Source: Terrimicrobium sacchariphilum (GTDB lineage Bacteria > Verrucomicrobiota > Verrucomicrobiia > Chthoniobacterales > Terrimicrobiaceae). Taken from it: DNA of 64,000 nt. Location of the stretch: positions 1,922,001 to 1,986,000 of the forward strand of contig NZ_BDCO01000002.1 of NCBI RefSeq assembly GCF_001613545.1. Reading direction: 5' to 3'. The notes under the pieces were generated by a model, which saw nothing but the letters and a program-made list of their open reading frames with translations, had not been told where the DNA came from and did not search any database. How positions within the stretch are numbered: the stretch's first letter is position 1; the number at the start of each line of letters is the position of its first letter. The position numbers and the translations under genes are program-made. Below, in pieces: positions 61,098 through 64,000 of this stretch.

Positions 61098-64000
61098 CCA
61101 ATCTCCTTCAGCCCACGACCGCGGCGACCATCGACGACGCGACGGCCACGCGGTACTACAACGAATTCGACTCGATCACGGACCCGGCGCTCAAGCAGCA
61201 GCGAACCGCCGAGCTTCAATCGTGGATCGCATCGAAGCAGCAGGACGCGCAGGACAGCGTCGACACGCATTTCGAGAAGGTTTTCACTGATGACCGCTAT
61301 TTTGAGCAGCTCGCCCAGAACCCGCAGATGCGCGAGGCGGCGAGCCTGAGCGTCGCTCCGGACCTGCTCAAGTACGAATCGGCAAACCGGGCATACTTCA
61401 ACTACATCCGGGGCCGCGACCTGACGGACGAGGAATACCAGATTGACCGCTCTGCCTACCTGAAAAACCGATTCGACAAGACGCACGCCGGAGACGGGGA
61501 GCTTTATCGGATGATCCGGGGAGAGTACGAGATCGGGAAGTCGCTCAATACCGACATCCCGAAAGCGATTGTCGGCGCCATGGCGACCGGGAAGCCGATT
61601 TCCATTCCGGCAATCGTCGACGAGTGGAAGGCTGGAAAGACGATTCCCGGACCGCAGCAGGACGCCATCATGCAGCAGGCAAACCGCACGGCGGCGCAGG
61701 TCTATTTCGCCTCGCAGAAGTTCGGGCCTGAGATTCAGGACGCATACGGGGTTCTGAAGAGCTACACCGAGGGCGGGAAAGGGCTGGAGGACATCACCGC
61801 CCTGGCCGAGCGCCTGCAATCAAAGTCTCTCGAAGAGCGTAAGGCGCTTTATGGATTCCTCGCCCTGGGAGCGGACGCGAACGGGATCGACCGGGGGGCA
61901 TTTGAGCAGGTCGCCAAGAATATCGGAGATTCCCTCTCGCGGAGCGTGGACTTTCTTCCGAAAGGCGCACTGAATGCCCAGCAACGAGAAGTGCTTTTTG
62001 CCATCGACGCGGCAGAAAACGGGCGAATGCTGATCCGCGAGGAAGACGGGAAACCCGTCATGCAGGCCGGGAGCATTTACGAAGGCGCTCCGGGATACCG
62101 CAAGCCCACGGCAGACGAAACGGCGCAGTTCATCGATAAATACCGCAAGGTGCTGCCGGTGATCCAGATTGCGCGGGAGCTTCGTTCCGTGGCGAAAGAT
62201 GGCATTGACCCGATCAAGCCGATCTTGCGGGAAGGCTCGCTCCTCGGTACGGCGGAACGCGGTATGTACGGGCTGGCTGGTAGCGCTGGAACGATGGCAG
62301 CTACGGCGGTTCCCGGCGTGGGAATGGTGCTCAGCTCGCTGGCGCTGGCCGACGAGGAGCTTGACCGCATCCAACTGCAATACCCGAACGTCGATTTCAA
62401 CACGGCGCAGAGCATGGCGCTCGTGAGTGGAACGGCGCAAATGTCGCTAGAAAAGCTGCAACTCGAGTCGCTCGCCGGGCGGCTCCCGATGGTGGGCGCT
62501 TTGTTCAAAAACATGCAGGCAGGCTTTCAAAAGGCCGCGCTTGGCGTCGCGGCATCCGCTGGAGAGCAAAATGTCCAAGAAGGATTGCAGGACATGGTCC
62601 CTGTGCTGGTCGACAATATCACGGCAGCGGTACGGCAGGACATGCCGGAAGCGAACTGGAAGGATGATCTTGGCGAATGGGCGAACCAGAGGCCAGAAAC
62701 GTTCTTCGCGGTGCTTCCGCTGGCGCTTGTTGGCGGCGGACTGGCGAACTTCCGCGATTTCAAGGACGGCGGGCGGTTCATGCTCACGCCGGACATGCTG
62801 AAATATGGCGGATTTTCACAGAGCCAGCGCGATCGGATTCTTGCGGCTACAACGCAGGACGAGGCGCAAGCGGTTTACCGGGAGGAATACGGGAAGCGCA
62901 CGCCCGAAAACATTTCTGCCGGTGTGCAGGCGCTCCAGGCTGACCAGAAGGCGGCACAGGAAGCCCAAAACGACGCCACAAGGCCAACCATGGAGACGTT
63001 CACCAAGCCGGACGGCTCCCGCGTGTGGCGCATCACAGAGCCAGAGAGCGGGCAGACGACGGAGTTTGGAGACCAAGACTCGGCAGATCAGGCGTACGTT
63101 GATGCCGCCCGGCGAGCGGAACAAGTGCGCATGGTTGCGGATCAGCAGGCGGCGCAGTCGGATCAAGCCATCCTCGAATCCGGTCGGAAAGCCAACCCAT
63201 GGGGCGCAATTGACAGCACGCCGGATCAAGGGTTGACTATGACACCGGAAAAGCTTTTCAACTTCACGCCGATTCCCGATGAGCAACTCCCAGCCTCAAC
63301 CCAAAAAGCGCTTAGCGCCCTCAATCAATCCCAACAAAACCGAGGAGCAAAAACGTCGGCAGTTCGCTTCGTTGCACAAAGCTATGGGGGAAACCTGGAT
63401 AACGCCAAACAGGCAGGAAAATCCGCCGAATTCATCAAGCAGTTTGAAAACCTGACCGGCAAGCAGGTTGTCTTTGTAGATTCCAATCAGGAAACGCCCA
63501 CCTTCGCCGGGGCGATGAATAAGGCGAATCCGAACACCATTTTTATCCATGTTCGGGGTAATCGCGATGTTCACGCGCTGATCGGGCATGAATGGGGCCA
63601 CACGGTGGAGCAACAAAACCCGGAGCTTTACCGTGAGATGCAGCGGGCCTTGCTTGGTTACGTCAACGATCCGAAGTCCAGGGCCAAGGCGCTCAAGAGC
63701 TCAACATACACCGATCCCAAGGTGATGACGGTCGAACTCGCCAATAACATCATTGGTGATGCCTTTCTTGATCCGCAGTTCTGGGATTACGTACACGCCG
63801 CCGAGCCAACGCTTTTTGAAAAGCTCGTCGCCTCGGTAAGGGCGTGGTTCAAGGCGGCAATCGAAAAGATCAGCAATTCCGAGTGGGGTACACGGGAATT
63901 CATCTCCGACATCGAGGGAATGCAGCGCACCTTGGCCGAGTATTTCAAACGGGCTACTGAAAACGGCAGGCAATCAGAATTGCCGATGTCTCCTGACTCG
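61094..64000 (+). CDS. Large ejection protein with HEWGH zinc-peptidase motif (3' truncated)
   Basis: At least 969 codons, open to the window edge. Starts at ATG 61094, overlapping the previous stop. Long helical Ala/Gln/Glu-rich body with one hydrophobic segment (about 390-440), then HALIGHEWGHTVEQQ with HEWGH at residues 832-836 (His-Glu-x-x-His zinc-peptidase motif). Huge internal virion proteins with lytic or peptidase domains occur in podoviruses. The rest, beyond 64000, is unknown. Confidence 0.8.
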   Translation, partial: MTNLLQPTTAATIDDATATRYYNEFDSITDPALKQQRTAELQSWIASKQQDAQDSVDTHFEKVFTDDRYFEQLAQNPQMREAASLSVAPDLLKYESANRAYFNYIRGRDLTDEEYQIDRSAYLKNRFDKTHAGDGELYRMIRGEYEIGKSLNTDIPKAIVGAMATGKPISIPAIVDEWKAGKTIPGPQQDAIMQQANRTAAQVYFASQKFGPEIQDAYGVLKSYTEGGKGLEDITALAERLQSKSLEERKALYGFLALGADANGIDRGAFEQVAKNIGDSLSRSVDFLPKGALNAQQREVLFAIDAAENGRMLIREEDGKPVMQAGSIYEGAPGYRKPTADETAQFIDKYRKVLPVIQIARELRSVAKDGIDPIKPILREGSLLGTAERGMYGLAGSAGTMAATAVPGVGMVLSSLALADEELDRIQLQYPNVDFNTAQSMALVSGTAQMSLEKLQLESLAGRLPMVGALFKNMQAGFQKAALGVAASAGEQNVQEGLQDMVPVLVDNITAAVRQDMPEANWKDDLGEWANQRPETFFAVLPLALVGGGLANFRDFKDGGRFMLTPDMLKYGGFSQSQRDRILAATTQDEAQAVYREEYGKRTPENISAGVQALQADQKAAQEAQNDATRPTMETFTKPDGSRVWRITEPESGQTTEFGDQDSADQAYVDAARRAEQVRMVADQQAAQSDQAILESGRKANPWGAIDSTPDQGLTMTPEKLFNFTPIPDEQLPASTQKALSALNQSQQNRGAKTSAVRFVAQSYGGNLDNAKQAGKSAEFIKQFENLTGKQVVFVDSNQETPTFAGAMNKANPNTIFIHVRGNRDVHALIGHEWGHTVEQQNPELYREMQRALLGYVNDPKSRAKALKSSTYTDPKVMTVELANNIIGDAFLDPQFWDYVHAAEPTLFEKLVASVRAWFKAAIEKISNSEWGTREFISDIEGMQRTLAEYFKRATENGRQSELPMSPDS

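Larger units (their letters stand above)
31950..64000 (+). mobile_element. Prophage, podovirus-like, left 32 kb (right end outside window)
   Basis: Integrase next to tRNA-Asn, early regulatory and recombination genes, replication, terminase, portal, scaffold, capsid, gp11/gp12-like tail and ejection proteins, nearly all on one strand with 1-14 bp overlaps. T7/epsilon15-like short-tail genes without tape-measure or sheath indicate a podovirus. The left attachment core should be in the tRNA-Asn 3' part or in 31950-32094; the right copy is not in the window, so the core cannot be defined. No lysis genes are seen before the end. Confidence 0.92.

Overview
The window has two parts: about 31.9 kb of bacterial chromosome (1-31949) and the left 32 kb of a prophage (about 31950-64000) integrated beside a tRNA-Asn gene. 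The right end of the prophage lies outside the window. The host has GC-rich coding DNA, two sigma-70 factors (one with a long Lys/Ala-rich N-terminus), a PocR-AraC regulator, an AspT/YidE-type transporter and many strong GC-stem/U-tract terminators. This mix suggests a Verrucomicrobiota member (Spartobacteria/Terrimicrobium-like). That placement is a judgement from gene content and was not computed.

Chromosomal part: a 5'-truncated Cys-rich protein; a CHASE4 hybrid histidine kinase facing an argC-argJ-argB arginine operon; tRNA-Pro(GGG); a tandem class II aldolase; a cNMP-binding protein; a sugar-porter MFS protein; the dnaG-rpoD macromolecular synthesis pair; a YbjQ-like protein; a PfkB kinase with a hairpin at its start codon; tRNA-Ser(GGA); an FMN-binding-fold protein; an AspT/YidE antiporter; a PocR-AraC regulator; a secreted protein; a double CbiX protein; an MbfA-like rubrerythrin-VIT fusion; a second, shorter sigma factor; a DNA photolyase; a PLP aminotransferase coupled to a RelE-like gene; an NlpC/P60 protein; a polytopic membrane protein; a type I-beta DAHP synthase; a LOG-family protein; an HdeD-like protein; a methyltransferase; and tRNA-Asn(GTT).

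Prophage part: a tyrosine integrase next to the tRNA is followed by a palindrome-dense control region and a run of four small ribbon-helix-helix-like proteins. Three copies of a 13-bp palindrome (GGTGTGnCACACC) lie among those genes. I see no CI/Cro-type repressor in the window. Next come small HTH and membrane proteins, a tRNA-like folded RNA locus, a recombination cassette (putative annealing protein, YqaJ exonuclease, SSB-like protein), a cytosine methyltransferase gene overlapped almost end to end by a second long frame that also looks like a protein family, a DPPH-type methyltransferase, a VRR-NUC nuclease, a Lar-like zinc protein, many translationally coupled small genes, and a putative replication protein containing a (CCCAA)5 repeat. 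The late part runs from terminase through portal, scaffold, capsid, T7 gp11/gp12-like tail proteins and ejection proteins, so the virion is podovirus-like. Extra genes in it are a cupin and a reverse-strand lipoprotein (a candidate moron). The last gene runs off the window and carries an HEWGH zinc-peptidase motif.

The points most worth a second look are the ribbon-helix-helix/palindrome control region with apparently leaderless promoters, the dual-coded methyltransferase locus, a bipartite motif repeated at identical spacing before two late operons, the tRNA-like RNA locus, and the reverse-strand lipoprotein.
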